This document shows, one piece after another, positions 48,016 to 59,600 of a stretch of 64,000 bases of DNA. The number at the start of each line of letters is the position of its first letter. Position 1 is the stretch's first letter. Location of the stretch: NCBI GenBank assembly GCA_020747065.1, contig JAGMVK010000001.1, positions 3,720,001-3,784,000 of the forward strand. Reading direction: 5' to 3'. This stretch comes from Cadophora sp. MPI-SDFR-AT-0126. Lineage: Eukaryota; Ascomycota; Leotiomycetes; Helotiales; Ploettnerulaceae. Made by a program: the position numbers and the translations under genes. A model generated the notes under the pieces. That model was not told where the DNA came from. It did not search any database and saw only the letters and a list, made by a program, of their open reading frames with translations.

Positions 48016-48948
48016 ATGTCGAATGCCATCGAAACAAAGGAACAGGCGGCCATTGAGCCCCGTGCCGGTCCTGACCATACCCCTTCTTCTACCCTATACT
48101 GACTGCTCGCCTTCCAGCTCTACATGGTCCCCGATTCTCCAATGAACGCCCGCTGGCTCACGGAAAGAGAAAAACTGGTGGCCGTTGACCGAGTGTCGCA
48201 AAACATGATAGGCATCAAAGACAAAGCCTTCAAATGGTATCAGATATTCGAAGTGTTCCAAGATCCGAAGGCCTATATTCTCTGCATCTGTGGGTTTTGC
48301 GGTGGAGTCACCAGTGGCGGTCTGGGCTACTTCGGCTCGGCACTCATTAAGGGGTATGGCTTCTCCGGCCTCAACGCGACATTGCTGCAACTACCCACTG
48401 GTATTATCGAATTCATTGTGCTACCTATCACTGGGTGGATCGCCTCTCGATATATCAACGTCAGATGCTATGTCACCATTGGTACCCTCTGCATTCCATT
48501 CGCAGGATTTTTAGGCATCCGCCTGACGTCTTTGGAGTATCAATGGAGGCTCGTTGGATCCACCTGGGTCCTCTATACCTTTGCTGTCGCACCAACTATG
48601 TGCTACAGCTTGCTCGCAGCCAATTTCGCCGGCCATACCAAACGAGGTTTCGTGAATGGTCTTTGGTTTGTCGTCTGGGCGCGTGGCAACGTCGCAGGCG
48701 CCTATTTCTTCAAGGCCCGCGAGGCCCCTCGCTATTTCAGCGGAATCACCGCACTTCTGGCATTTACTTGCGGAACTATTTTGATGTTCCTCGTCTTTGC
48801 TTTCTACTGTCTGTGGGAGAACAAAAGACGCGACCGACTTTACGGCGTTACAAATGTTGTTGATGGCGAAGGCGACGATGAAGGCATTCGAGACGGATTC
48901 ATGGACAAGACTGACTTCGAGAACAAGCATTTCCGTTATGCTTACTAG
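48016..48948 (+). pseudogene. Dal5/allantoate-permease-type MFS transporter missing its N-terminal half
   Basis: The readable protein starts inside the family, at LYMVPDSPMNARWLTEREKL (48118 onward), the segment after transmembrane helix 6. It runs intact to the stop at 48948 with the usual GYGFSGLNATLLQLPTGIIE, the region around KRGFVNGLWF and a C-terminal DKTDFENKHFRYAY. Just upstream an ATG at 48016 gives 28 residues and a stop at 48100. Between that and the main frame is a perfect intron end (CTGAC branch, CTTCCAG at 48117). So an initial exon appears to be followed directly by the 3' end of a late intron: about 200 codons with helices 1-6 are missing. An internal deletion is the simplest reading. 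Alone, six helices should not form a working 12-TM carrier. A start at 48124 could still give a 274-residue protein. Confidence 0.7.
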
Positions 48949-49950
48949 CTACGACGTACTTCACTTAAGGTTCGGGGACTGAGTCAGATTAATGTGTCCT
49001 CTTCTGGGGTGTATACACAAATGATGCTGGTTTCCTATAGGACAAATACATGATAATTCAACACAAATAAAGTTCGAAGTTAGTGTCACTCCGAGCTAAT
49101 TAAAAACTTACTGGCTCTGCATTTTCGACACTTTAGATAAACTTAAAAATGATTGATTCAACTTTTGCCTCGTGATTTGAGATACTCAATGCCGCCCTCA
49201 CTGAAGGGTAAACACGTCCCGTGGAACCTTCTGACAATAATCCTTTCCGCCACAACCCAGATCCCCTCTCTTGCCATGACCGCTTTTCGCCCTCTGTGGC
49301 TATTCGTTCACTAATGTCTCTCGGAAAGCCGCTAGAACGCGCAACTTTGTCAGCACACTGTGGCTGTCGAGCAACATCAGCCAAGTTTTGGCTTTCGAAC
49401 ATGGCCTTTTTTTTTTTTTTTTTTTTTTGGCTACAACTAACAGTGCCAATCGTTGAGTCTCCTTCATGCGATGCTCGACGATGCTCGACAATCTTCAACA
49501 CTCCTTATTGATTGGTCGTTCGCCTAAGCTAGATTTTCGGCTACTATTCGGCTGGAGACCCATAGATGCTGAAAGCAAACAATGGCCGACAAGGGCCGAC
49601 AACCTCAAGTTCAGTGAAGACCATTGGACACAATAGCCCGCTGCTCCGATCAACGCCGATGAGTCTTATCACCAAAGACAGTGCTCTACTAAAAATTAGA
49701 GTTATATCGATTGACTAGCAAGGTATAAATGGAAGCAGAACGCAGAATATTGTTTCTTGACGTTCCCAAACTGCTTTTTCATTCTTTTCGTTAGAACACA
49801 ATTTTGTCAGCTATTGACGTTTGAACAAAGTCGCCCGCCAGACCTCAATTTCCCCAGAATTCCCATAATCCCATTCTTTAATCTCACCACGATCAGCGCA
49901 TTTTTGCAAAGAGAAAGAGGAACCGACCACGGCCATCTTGGTGGGCAATA
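48949..49950. other. intergenic
   Basis: No supported gene. A T22 homopolymer at 49407-49428 interrupts open frames on both strands. Short repeated GATGCTCGAC words lie at 49469-49490. Confidence 0.4.
49407..49428. repeat. T22 homopolymer
   Basis: Twenty-two consecutive T on the plus strand. Confidence 0.92.
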
Positions 49951-50760
49951 ATGAAGTTTTCAAAAGAACCTGAAAACAAGGTCCACCGACTGGCGGACAA
50001 ACGAGCAGACTACGACCTCAGAACTGTCCACAGCATCATCAACCAATGCATGTCTTTGCAAGTGTCTTTCACACCGGGCTCAGAGAATGAATTTCCAACC
50101 ATCATTCCTATGATTGGCACTATGGGCAGTTTTGATCGTCCGAGCGCAGATATCGATGAACCTCTCGACTGTTACATCCACGGCTACATCTCAGCTCGAA
50201 TGGCAAATCTCGCCAGGGAGAAAATGGCCCAGGGGCTACCGGGCCTCCCTGTATGTGTGTCCGCTACCAAGGTGGACGGTATCGCTCTCGCTCTCAGCTC
50301 CTTTGCGCACTCCTGCAACTACCGCTCGGCTTCCTTATTCGGATACGCAAGTCTGGTCACAGACAACGAGGAGAAGCTGTGGGCATTGGAGCTCATCACC
50401 AATGGCCTCGTGGCGGGAAGATGGGAAGGAGTGCGCCAGCCGCCGTCCTCCAACGAACTATTGCAGACACAAGTTCTGCGTATCCGCGTGAAGAGTGGCA
50501 GCGCAAAGGTTCGAGCGGGACCGGTTGCAGAGGTTCAAGAAGATTTGCAAGACCTTGAAATGAGGAAAGCTGTATGGTCGGGGTATATTCCTTTAGTCGA
50601 ACAACTACTGGAACCCGTCCCATCAAGGCACAATCTTGCGGAGCACGTTCCTGACCATGTCAAGGACTACAGAGAGGCTTTCAATGGGGATGCAGAGGCA
50701 TACAACAATGAAATTGTCAAACGAGTGCTGGAGGATCCGGCTGCGTTTCAAAATGTTTAG
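49951..50760 (+). CDS. FMN-binding split-barrel protein (pyridoxamine 5'-phosphate oxidase-like)
   Basis: A single exon of 269 codons. The fold family is recognised from NKVHRLADKRADYDLRTVHSI at the start, FPTIIPMIGTMGSFD, LDCYIHGYISARMA, LPVCVSATKVDGIALALSSF, HSCNYRSASLFGYASLV, EKLWALELITNGLVAGRWEG and VLRIRVKSGSAKVRAGP. These are the FMN-contact blocks of the flavin-nucleotide-binding/nitroimidazole-resistance (Pyridox_ox_2) group, here followed by a roughly 80-residue C-terminal extension (WSGYIPLVEQLLEP). Such proteins bind FMN or a related flavin and act as small reductases, substrate unknown. No signal or membrane segment, so cytosolic. It sits between the amidase/MFS pair and a Zn(II)2Cys6 regulator transcribed in the same direction, which may point to shared regulation (inference). 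Confidence 0.87.
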   Translation: MKFSKEPENKVHRLADKRADYDLRTVHSIINQCMSLQVSFTPGSENEFPTIIPMIGTMGSFDRPSADIDEPLDCYIHGYISARMANLAREKMAQGLPGLPVCVSATKVDGIALALSSFAHSCNYRSASLFGYASLVTDNEEKLWALELITNGLVAGRWEGVRQPPSSNELLQTQVLRIRVKSGSAKVRAGPVAEVQEDLQDLEMRKAVWSGYIPLVEQLLEPVPSRHNLAEHVPDHVKDYREAFNGDAEAYNNEIVKRVLEDPAAFQNV

Positions 50761-51127
50761 GTAGAGAAGACTTCATGGTAGAGAAAAGCACACCAAAGAA
50801 AAAGACTCTTCACTCATTGCCGTATATCTCCTCATCCTCCTTCTAGCATCGCAAGCAAGGTTGGCCAATTTCAATTGTGGCGGTGATACATGTCACATCT
50901 TTGGTTTTGTTGCGACTACAGTAGTGTTCTTTGCTTAAAGTAGAGCGATCTACCGACTATACGCTTGATTCTTTGTTTCTCGAGATATACAGGGCATCGA
51001 CATTGTCTAGAAGGACTTTGATGTCCGACTCATGTTGCTTCGAAGTATTTAGATCTAGCGATGGTCTCCCCACCCCCACTTATACGAGACCCACCCAACC
51101 TGATATGCTCCGACGCAAAACCCGAAA
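50761..51127. other. intergenic
   Basis: The region between the flavoprotein stop and the start of the regulator. The plus-strand frame 50931-51524 overlaps the regulator in another frame and is a shadow. Nothing else seen. Confidence 0.4.
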
Positions 51128-53521
51128 ATGTCCGACGAAGTACCACGCAGCTCTGCTTTCTTCATATCGTCGGGCCTCCTCGTCAATCACAAAACTCGAT
51201 GTTCCGGTAGCAACTGGACGATGTTGCACCTCCGACAAGGAACACTCGTTCCCCATGATTCAATGGCTAGCATCCGAGAAATCCAAGGGACCCGCGAGCG
51301 CCCAAAATCCCTACCAATTCAAAAATCACCTGGGCTATCGCGGCCGAGGAAGTCAAAGGCGTGTCAGCGGTGCCGAACGAGGAAGCAGAGGTGCGAAGGC
51401 CCACCAAACTGCAAGAACTGTGCTTCGGCCGACGAAGGTTGGTCATTCGACTCATTTCAGGTGTAACCTCGAGCTCTATCTCTGTCTCCCTCGCTTTATT
51501 TGTAATGATTTGATGCGGCCTTGAATGACTCGTACTGAGTTCTCGTAGAATGTATCCCCTCTGAACGCGAGCGCATGGCACTTTACTCGGTACGATACAT
51601 CGAATCTCTGGAAGCACGGATCTCCGATATTCAGAATCAAACCACACGGGTGGACTCTGAAATGTCAATCGATCAGCTGGAGGACGGTGCTTCTCGACAT
51701 CTTGCTGACCCCCAGATCACCAAAGAGATTTCCAACCCTCAAAGCACTCCTGACCAGCCCGACATGGCATTCATGGCACCTCTAGACACCTCAAACAACA
51801 TGATATATAGTTTGGACATGCTGCAATCAGAAGGCAATCTCTTTTCTGTCAGTGATGTGGCTAACTATGACACGACTACGGACTCCCCCATCTCAGTACC
51901 CATTCTTGGGCAGGGGTCTGCTCCAACGTTCGCAGAGGTCTCCATCCATGAAGGTGCTCTGTTCTTCCAAGCGTATTTCGAGACCATCCACCCGCGCTAT
52001 CCATTTCTAGACGTAGAAGAATGTAGCCGAGGATACCAAGACTGGAAGACAGGCGAAATCTTCACATCAGGCAGAGATGCTTGGAGATCATACCTCGTCA
52101 AAATGGCATGTGAAACAGCCTCGTCCTTTTTTCCAATCGAGAGCTCTATCTAACATCAAAACAGATCTTCGCCGTCGGCTCCCTTTTACGGCAGGCAAAA
52201 CTCGACTCCTCCACACGCCAGCAGCATCACAACCTGATGCTCCAAGCTCAAGCTGACCAAAACATACTAACGGATCATTCGTATACGCCTTTGATCCGCT
52301 TACAAGCAATGCTTCTGTATGCCATCCACGCGCTGCATGGCGAGAGCACTCCCCGAGTGGTACATATCACTGGCGTGGCCATGCGCTTCGCAGTGATGAA
52401 AAGGTTTCACTGTCTCGTGCATGACGGGACCGCAGAGATCACAATGGCCATCAAAGCTTGGTGGTGTATTTACTCGTAAGCGCGCTGGAATAGTCCATAC
52501 CTTCATGCCAAAATTTCCGTCCTGCTCTTTTCTGACAGTGTGTAAGGCTAGATAAAGTAGTCGCTGTCACGCTTCGAATTCCTCCCTATCCACCCGAAGA
52601 TTGGATCTCGACGCCTGTTTACGTAAATGGACTTGAGCCCCGATATACAATGCCTTGGTCATCAGATGTGCCCGGCGCGACTACAGGCTCAATATATAAT
52701 TTCGACCTCAGCTATTTTGCTCACATGTGTCGCGTACGCCAGGTCCATTCCAAGATACTGTCTACAACGCAAAAGATCTCTCCGGAAGCTAGAACAGCAT
52801 TTATAGAAGATACTCGAGCTGAGATTGATCAGTGGTCACAAGACGGCCAGATGTACGGATATGGGTAGGTTTGGAGCCTTCGGTAGCAGAAGGCAAGCAA
52901 GCACGCTGACATATTACTAGTCGCGTAAATACTGAAGGATACGCAAGTTCCCTGGGGCTAAGCCATGTCGCGGCCATCACGCGTGTGGTTCTTTATAGGA
53001 TTGATCCTGCCGATATCAACTCTCCGTACACTGAAGAATGCCTCCAGTCTTGCTGCGACAGCCTCGGACTACTCCGAGCGTTGCAGAAGAAGCGCCAGAT
53101 CCCGAAACACTGGATCGATGTACGTAGTTACTGCCTCGGGGGATTTGGCTGACTACAAGTACATCGCTGACCTCCCATTCTCTCCCACTAGATGCTATTC
53201 AACTTTCAAATCGGCGTAACAATGATCTACATCCTCTGTCGTCGGGCCGTTCCCATTACCAAGAATGTGGACCGCGCCATTCGCGACGTCACCTCGAGTT
53301 TTGCGATCTTCGCCGATCGGTCAGAAAAGGCGGACATCTACCGTGACTGCTTGGATCTGTTGGCAAACGGCTTCTCGAGATCCTGTAGCACACCTGGATT
53401 AATCGATGACGAATCTCGAAGGGAACTGTCTCGCTTGGTCCAGCAGATAATCGAGAGCGGCACTGCGCCTGACATTGCTGCGATGTTGTCGGAGATGAGT
53501 CAAGACCCGGGTAGTGGTTGA
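51128..53521 (+). CDS. Zn(II)2Cys6 fungal-specific transcription factor
   Basis: Six exons, 51128-51437, 51549-52105, 52165-52475, 52547-52864, 52921-53119 and 53192-53521, encode 674 residues. The in-frame ATG at 51263 (MASIREIQGT, 629 residues) is an equally good start. The zinc cluster has C-x2-C-x6-C-x5-C-x2-C-x6-C spacing (first five Cys in ACQRCRTRKQRCEGPPNCKNC). Its sixth cysteine is supplied by exon 2, which confirms intron 1. A short coiled-coil (YIESLEARISDIQNQ) follows, then the fungal TF region: EGALFFQAYFETIHPRYPFL, AWWCIYSLDKVVAVTLRIPP and RVVLYRID. Intron 2 (52106-52164) begins with GC rather than GT, and only this donor keeps the frame. Intron 1 has a GTTGGT donor. A nuclear regulator, possibly of the adjacent amidase/flavoprotein genes (inference from position). 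Confidence 0.87.
52106..52164 (+). other. GC-AG intron
   Basis: GCATGT donor and AACAG acceptor, 59 nt. Without removing it the frame stops at 52151. With a GT donor four bases downstream the frame of the next exon is lost. The joined reading YLVKM-IFAVGSLL is normal for the family. Confidence 0.75.
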
Positions 53522-54598
53522 GGCACCTCACGGAGAGGCATGTTTTAGTATAAGGATTGTAATAAATTAAAAACGAAGGAATTTCTTAAGTTGTATTAAA
53601 ACTAGAAAAGTTTTTGATAATCTATATTATCTAATTTAGTTACTTTTATTATAAGTGAAAAGGGATTTGATAAGAAAATCGAAGAAAATTCGTTGTGATA
53701 ATAAAGTATATGTGTATAATCCACTCTCTCATTCATTCATTTAATTCAATAAATCAGGTAATTCATACTCACATCCCAAATCCCAAAATCTCAAAATCCA
53801 AACTCACAATACAACACACCTCCAACCTAGATTCTCCCAAAAGTCAATAACGACCACTTTTATCCTTGGCTAGTCGTGCTCGTAGCGCGTGATTCTAAGG
53901 ATTCTTAATAATAAGATGAGATAAGAATGAGATAATTGCGCTATCTACTACCATAAATATTAGTTTATATATGATGTATAATATACATTTCAAGAAGGGG
54001 GAAAAATAGAATCCTAAGAATTTCAGGTTTTTTCTTCCCTTAGCGGCGATATACTCTATCCATTTGTTACTTGAACAAGGAATGAATTGTCTTTCCGAGG
54101 GTAGGGTAGGATATTATAAGTAAAATAGAACAATAAGCTTCTCAAGAGAAATGGATAAACAAAGCGAGGTAAATCTTGCTTGCATTGCATTCATCGCATA
54201 TATCTTTCCTATCTGCTATCCGCTATCCGCTATATCCCATCTGCTTCCTTCATCGCATTAGATTGCTTGCTCACCTCTTCACCTCACCTCCTCACCTACT
54301 TGCCTCATCGACATCAACATAGCCAGCCAAGCAGCCAAAATACAAGAATCCCAATCACGACCAGCCACCATAACCTCCCTCCCACAACCGACCGCAAATC
54401 TAAACATCCCATGAACGCCAGCAAATTACGTACAAAACGCCACACCATGGATCGATCCGACAACTCGGTAGTTGGTATCGTCACCCACTCATCAAACACT
54501 TGTTGATGCCATCGATATCGACATCTTCATCCTCATCCACTTGACCATCTCCACCATCCACCCTTGAAGGAACCACACTCAGCACATTCACACACAAC
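53522..54598. other. AT-rich intergenic island
   Basis: No gene. Roughly 53560-54010 is clearly richer in A and T than the rest of the window, with several TAATAATA-like runs. 54180-54420 is C-rich simple sequence on the plus strand, 3' of the QutR-like gene. It might be a decayed element, but I see no repeats or ORF to support that. Confidence 0.45.
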
Positions 54599-56656
54599 TC
54601 AATACAACCCCCTCCCACTCGCCAACCTCACAAAACTATACGGCACATTCTGCCCGACTAGTAACCTCAACGTCTCGACCGTCGTAAACGCACTCGTATC
54701 CGCAACGCCATACGCCGTCCACCCACTCTGCTCCGCCACAGCTAATGGATCACTTTTCCTCGGCCCATTCGCCAAATCCACAAACACCTTGCCCTTCCCA
54801 CCATCTCTGCCTGGCGAAGCACTCCCATTCCCGTACCCATTTTGGTACGTCTTGCCATTACTGAAATGTCTCAGGAGGGGTTGCACAAGATGACTTTTCT
54901 CGGGCGGAAGAGCAGAAATGATAGCAAAAGGGTGCTCGACGCGCTGAACGGACTCGATGGAAGTAAAGGGCTCGATGCCAGCTGCGAGCGGACCGTGGGC
55001 TTTGAAGCCGACGGTATAGATTTTGCCGATGTTGAGGCTGCGGAGAGCGAAGATGATGCTGGCTGCATCCTCGCCGTTGCTACTGAGGATGATGGCTGCG
55101 CGGTCTCTGTACGCTGACGGAGCGAAGTCCCGGGTGAGCGTTGCGCGGATTCCTTTCCATGTTGCGTTGTCGCCGACGAAACTGGAGGACGAGCCATCTC
55201 CTCGGACGACGATGGTATCGACAGCGCCGATGGTGCGGGCTGCGTCAGAAAGGTGTGGGATGTACGGCTGGGATGCTTGGAGCGGTGGGTTGATATATGC
55301 TCCGCCGAAATTGGGTTGCAGACAGAATGCTTCGACTGAGCCTCTGACTCCTCGATCGACAGACTGGAAGTTGTGTGGAAGACCCAGCTCGTTGAAACAC
55401 TTCTCGAAGAATGTCGCTTGTGGTGTTGATCGGAATGAGCCGATGGCATAGATGTTCTTCTTGGGGAGTTGACCCATCGTACTCAGTGCTCCATTGATTT
55501 CTGCAGCGCTCATCTGACCAGGTGCTGCTACGATGGGTAGCAGAGGATGGGTGATCGGACTGAACACTGTGTTCAGTGCTCGGGAGAGTTGACCAAGCTG
55601 GCCCATGTTGACAGCCGAGAGAGGCGGTCCATCGGGATTATTCGCTTTGATCTGTGAGCGGAAATACTCCAGCTCATAGTTTTCGGACATCGAGTTGATG
55701 ATCGTAATCATCTTGACAATATCTCCGTACTTCCTCGACTCCTCGAAGATGGACTGAGCTTGAGGCGAAGGCCACTTGAAAGTCCCGGAGAAATCGTGAA
55801 AGGCGGAGATGATACGACTGTTGCCTCGTTGTTCATACAGTCGTCGCCTGATATCCTCTGGTAACCAGACTTCCACGTCGATGTATTCACATCCCCACTG
55901 GATGGCTCGGTAAAGGTACTCGTAGAACAATTCCGGGTTGTCCATCGGAAATCGCCCATTCTCACGTGTACAACGTGTGGTAAAAATGATGGGAAGTTCA
56001 GTCCGTTGCCTCAGAAGCATGACCTGCTCTCCCACATAACTCATACTAGGAACAGAGCTGTAGGTTCCATCCGGTAAAGGTTCCTTCAAGAGATCAACTC
56101 GTATCTCCACAGCATCAGATCCAACAGAGAGGATATCCAGATTCGAGAGAGCTGTCCGAACATCAGGAAAGGTAGTTGAAATGAAATAAGTTCTTGGTTT
56201 CGTGATGAGCGCTTCATGATGACTGATCTGACCAAGCGTAAATGCGATGAAGCGTGAAAGATCTCTCCGGAAAAATGGTGTTTCTGTATACAGGAATTCG
56301 TAGTCCGAGGCAGCTGAAAGATCGACGTCCGGCGGCATTCCCAAGTTCACACAATGCGCATTGATGGCTACCATGAGAGTCTTGTTCCTGCTCCCAATAT
56401 CTGCCTTCGCATCATTCGTTGCGACACCAATGACCGTCCCATGGTCATCCTCTCCTACGTCTGAAAAACTTGGGGCCAGCCGATATGGTTTTCCAAGTAC
56501 ATCCGCAAAGACGGCCACGATCTTCTCCTGTGCTTGTCCGTATATGATGACCACAATGCGATTGTCTCCTGAGCTCGCCCTGGCCACGTTGATGACCCCA
56601 TTCGTGCTCTTTGGCCTCGCGGGCGTCGGCATAGACTGGAGCTGCTTGGTCGCCAT
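54599..56656 (-). CDS. quinate-pathway repressor-like protein (AROM-derived, QutR/QA-1S type)
   Basis: A single exon. The start is placed at ATG 56656 ([16 protein letters not shown]), giving 685 residues. An upstream in-frame ATG at 56791 would add a non-conserved 45 residues. Residues about 1-140 resemble a degenerate shikimate-kinase region ([13 protein letters not shown]) with no P-loop GxxGxGK, ending in [17 protein letters not shown]. About 150-375 is a type I 3-dehydroquinase-like domain: [46 protein letters not shown] and [10 protein letters not shown]. The positions of the family's catalytic His and Lys look retained. About 395-680 is shikimate-dehydrogenase-like ([29 protein letters not shown]). 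QutR/QA-1S proteins of this build repress quinate catabolism by binding the activator. A repressor role is inferred. It is shorter than the roughly 920-residue classical repressors, mainly at the N-terminus. Confidence 0.82.
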   Translation of the reverse strand: MATKQLQSMPTPARPKSTNGVINVARASSGDNRIVVIIYGQAQEKIVAVFADVLGKPYRLAPSFSDVGEDDHGTVIGVATNDAKADIGSRNKTLMVAINAHCVNLGMPPDVDLSAASDYEFLYTETPFFRRDLSRFIAFTLGQISHHEALITKPRTYFISTTFPDVRTALSNLDILSVGSDAVEIRVDLLKEPLPDGTYSSVPSMSYVGEQVMLLRQRTELPIIFTTRCTRENGRFPMDNPELFYEYLYRAIQWGCEYIDVEVWLPEDIRRRLYEQRGNSRIISAFHDFSGTFKWPSPQAQSIFEESRKYGDIVKMITIINSMSENYELEYFRSQIKANNPDGPPLSAVNMGQLGQLSRALNTVFSPITHPLLPIVAAPGQMSAAEINGALSTMGQLPKKNIYAIGSFRSTPQATFFEKCFNELGLPHNFQSVDRGVRGSVEAFCLQPNFGGAYINPPLQASQPYIPHLSDAARTIGAVDTIVVRGDGSSSSFVGDNATWKGIRATLTRDFAPSAYRDRAAIILSSNGEDAASIIFALRSLNIGKIYTVGFKAHGPLAAGIEPFTSIESVQRVEHPFAIISALPPEKSHLVQPLLRHFSNGKTYQNGYGNGSASPGRDGGKGKVFVDLANGPRKSDPLAVAEQSGWTAYGVADTSAFTTVETLRLLVGQNVPYSFVRLASGRGLY

Positions 56657-59600
56657 GACTGCCAGTGTACACCCCGCTCTTCTGGAGAAATATCTCGAGT
56701 CTTTGGAAGTTCCGCCTCTGTTGTAGGAGAGGAAGCTAGTATTCGAGATTGAGATCGCAAGTGAGGAAAGAAAGTCCAGTAGCCTCCTCACATGTCCAGA
56801 CTGCCAGTCGGTGTCTCGGACAGTTTGCGTGGGTCGTTACTTGGGCGGGGGAGGGTCGCGGCGCAAAAGGAATGGACGCTTCTTCCTCGATACAGGACGT
56901 GCAGTCGACGTCTGCAGCTTCGCACTTATAAGTGGTCTGGTTATCGCAAACGAAGTTCAGCAATTGGCTCCCTGGTCGATTGTGTCTGATACTGGTATCT
57001 GCTACAGTACATGGCACCCGTGATCCTACGTTGTAGACCAGTCGCAGACATGCGTGCGTGGTGGGTAGTGGGGGGAGAATTCTAGGTTGAGAGGCTTACT
57101 GAAGGAGGGGGGTAATTCCGTTGCGAGTCGAGGCTGGAGGACAAGAAATGCCAGACAGCTGGTACATTGGAATTCCGCCGGCGGTGATTTGTCTTGTGTG
57201 AAACCCTGAAGAGGGTAGGGTAGGGCTCGAGGGAGTTGGATTGAAGTGAGGCCGGTGAGGTGCGTGAGAAAAAGAAAGATCGAGGTGCCGCGCAGTGCAA
57301 AGGTCTCGTAGTGAGAGAGTGGAGCTTCACGACTGGACCTTGGCCTGGGGTTGCATTCTCATTTTCCCAGTCAACCAATCCTGTTCGGCGTGGCGGCGGG
57401 ACAAGCGACGACGGGAGGGCAAGGAAGGAAAGATGGGCAGGGCAACAGCGTGCGTGGAAAAATAGAGGGAGGCTCGGGGCAGATTGTTCCAGCGACAAAG
57501 CAGCTATTCAGCCAGATGTTTGCCTCGACCTGCGCTGGATGTGGTCTGGCTCCTCCTGCAGCAAGGGGCTTGGCCAGGCGGGATGAGCTTGGTCGGCCAT
57601 GGGCATCCATGGGCCGTGGTGTCGGATGTCAGAAGATGGGGGATGTGGGGAGAGACGAGGGTCGGCTGGAGGGGTAAGAACTTCCACCAATGAAGCACGA
57701 ATATCTCCGTATATCCACCAGCAATTGCTTCATTTCTCACCTATCACGAGATGCACAAGGAGCCAAGCATCGTGCAATGCCCATTGATTTGGTACAAAAG
57801 GCTCGGCATTACCGGCCTACCAGATTTCGGAACCTTTTGATACAATATATCAGCCCTTTATATTGCCCGCCCTGGTATCCTCAAGTGCAGATCCTACACG
57901 ACTACTGTAAACGACCACCAGATTTGTCCATGTGTGACATGCAGCGGAGTATTTATCCAGTCCCGGCTATTATACAAAAGATTTGATCTTTCTTCTAGAC
58001 GATGGTCTAGATGCTTCATCTCATCGCAGTCAATTCTCCATCGAAAATTGGCACTCGCGGTGAAATTCCATCAACGCTGGGATTTTTCCATCTGGTCTGG
58101 GCAGTGGCGGGTCAAGGTTTCTTTCATCTCAAGAACGAGATTGTTCGAATCCTCTGACGGGAACCATATTTGTCGGAAGATAAGATAGGATGAACATTCA
58201 TCCTGCGACTGACGAAATATTACGAGATAAGGAAGTTTGAATAAACAATCCGAGCTTTGAGTGAGGCTTTCGGATAATCTGAGGCATTGACTTTAGCCTC
58301 GAGGATGTTTCATCCACTTGAAGATCATGTTTTCGTTTCGTATTCTGTTGAGGAGGCATTACGTTGTGTTGCCCACTTTTGACGATTTCGCAGGATTGTT
58401 GAAACATTCATTTTGTCCGTCTCCATGTTTGGTTGGTTGCTGTTTGAGATGCAATACCCTGTTGTCTCCTCTCGGCTGGAGACGGCGAGATGTCATGGGA
58501 CTTTCTTGCCTTTTCCCTTTTTTCCTCCCTGTCTTTCCTTCCTATATTTTCAAACTATCCATGTGGCACGGAGATCTCTGAATCGTGCCAACAGCTCTTG
58601 TCTCTTGTTCCACTAAGAATTTTTACCTGCCTTTGCACGTATCGTCAGTGGTAGCTGATGACAACCTATCCTCTGAAGAAGCTCAATACAATTCCTCATC
58701 ATTGCGATCATGTTACAGTATACCTGAAAAACACGGGAATGCGGAACAGACGGCGTCAATGCTGGAGGCCCAACGTCTTCCGCATGGCCTGAGCCATCGC
58801 CGTCTCATCTGGTGCGCTCCTCGCTTCATCAATTGTTATCGCCGAAGAGGCGGTGCCGCTTCTTCCGATTGGTAAGTCGTTGAAGCACGCGTATTCTCTT
58901 TGCAACTTCAACTTGACCAGGCTTGTACTCCATGCATGACTAGATCTTCGCAGTCTATTTGTTCAATAAGTAGGAAATGATCCTTCGTATGGGAGCTTCA
59001 TCTCTCGCCTTTACCAATTCATGGGCAGATATGGCTTGCAGACTATCCTCTGCAACAAACATCCCAATAGGTTACTTGCAAAACTGTCGATTCTGATCGT
59101 TCAACGGTTTCCCCAGATTCCGCACCTTTCATTAACCTTATCGAGCCCAATAATCCCAAACCAGCTTCAACGACGTCATTGACAGCTCCCAAGCAATCCA
59201 CAAAAAAGTTAACCACCGGCTAATCGCTGGCTCAATTCAGCGTCGTGGATCAGCCACAACCGAGAGATCGACGAGGCTTTTTCCAGGATGTGGCGATTAG
59301 ACTTCGGGGCAAGATTCTCGGCTTTAGACTGAAGGCGCTCTGTTCCGACTTTTATCGCAAACCAAATTGACGTGAAGGCTCTTTTTACATCGTGTGATGG
59401 TCGGAAACTTCAATCATTTGTATTTCGGTCGGTTCGGAGTCTTGGGGTCTCCATCCGCTCCAGGTGCACATCATCGTCATGGCGTCACAACTGCTCCCAA
59501 AGACAAAGCCTGCCCGCCGTCACTCCACGAGTCCACGCCCCCAAATTCCACGATATCCCCATCGAGTAGATCCGATCAAAAGGCAAAACATCAATCTGAC

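Noticed and set aside
48124..48948. Complete small transporter
   Set aside because: Open frame is intact, but it matches only the second half of a 12-helix family and is preceded by an intron tail, so it is better read as a truncated gene.
58130..58170. GTTCGAATCC, a tRNA T-loop-like word
   Set aside because: The flanking bases do not form a T-stem and no matching acceptor or anticodon arm is present.
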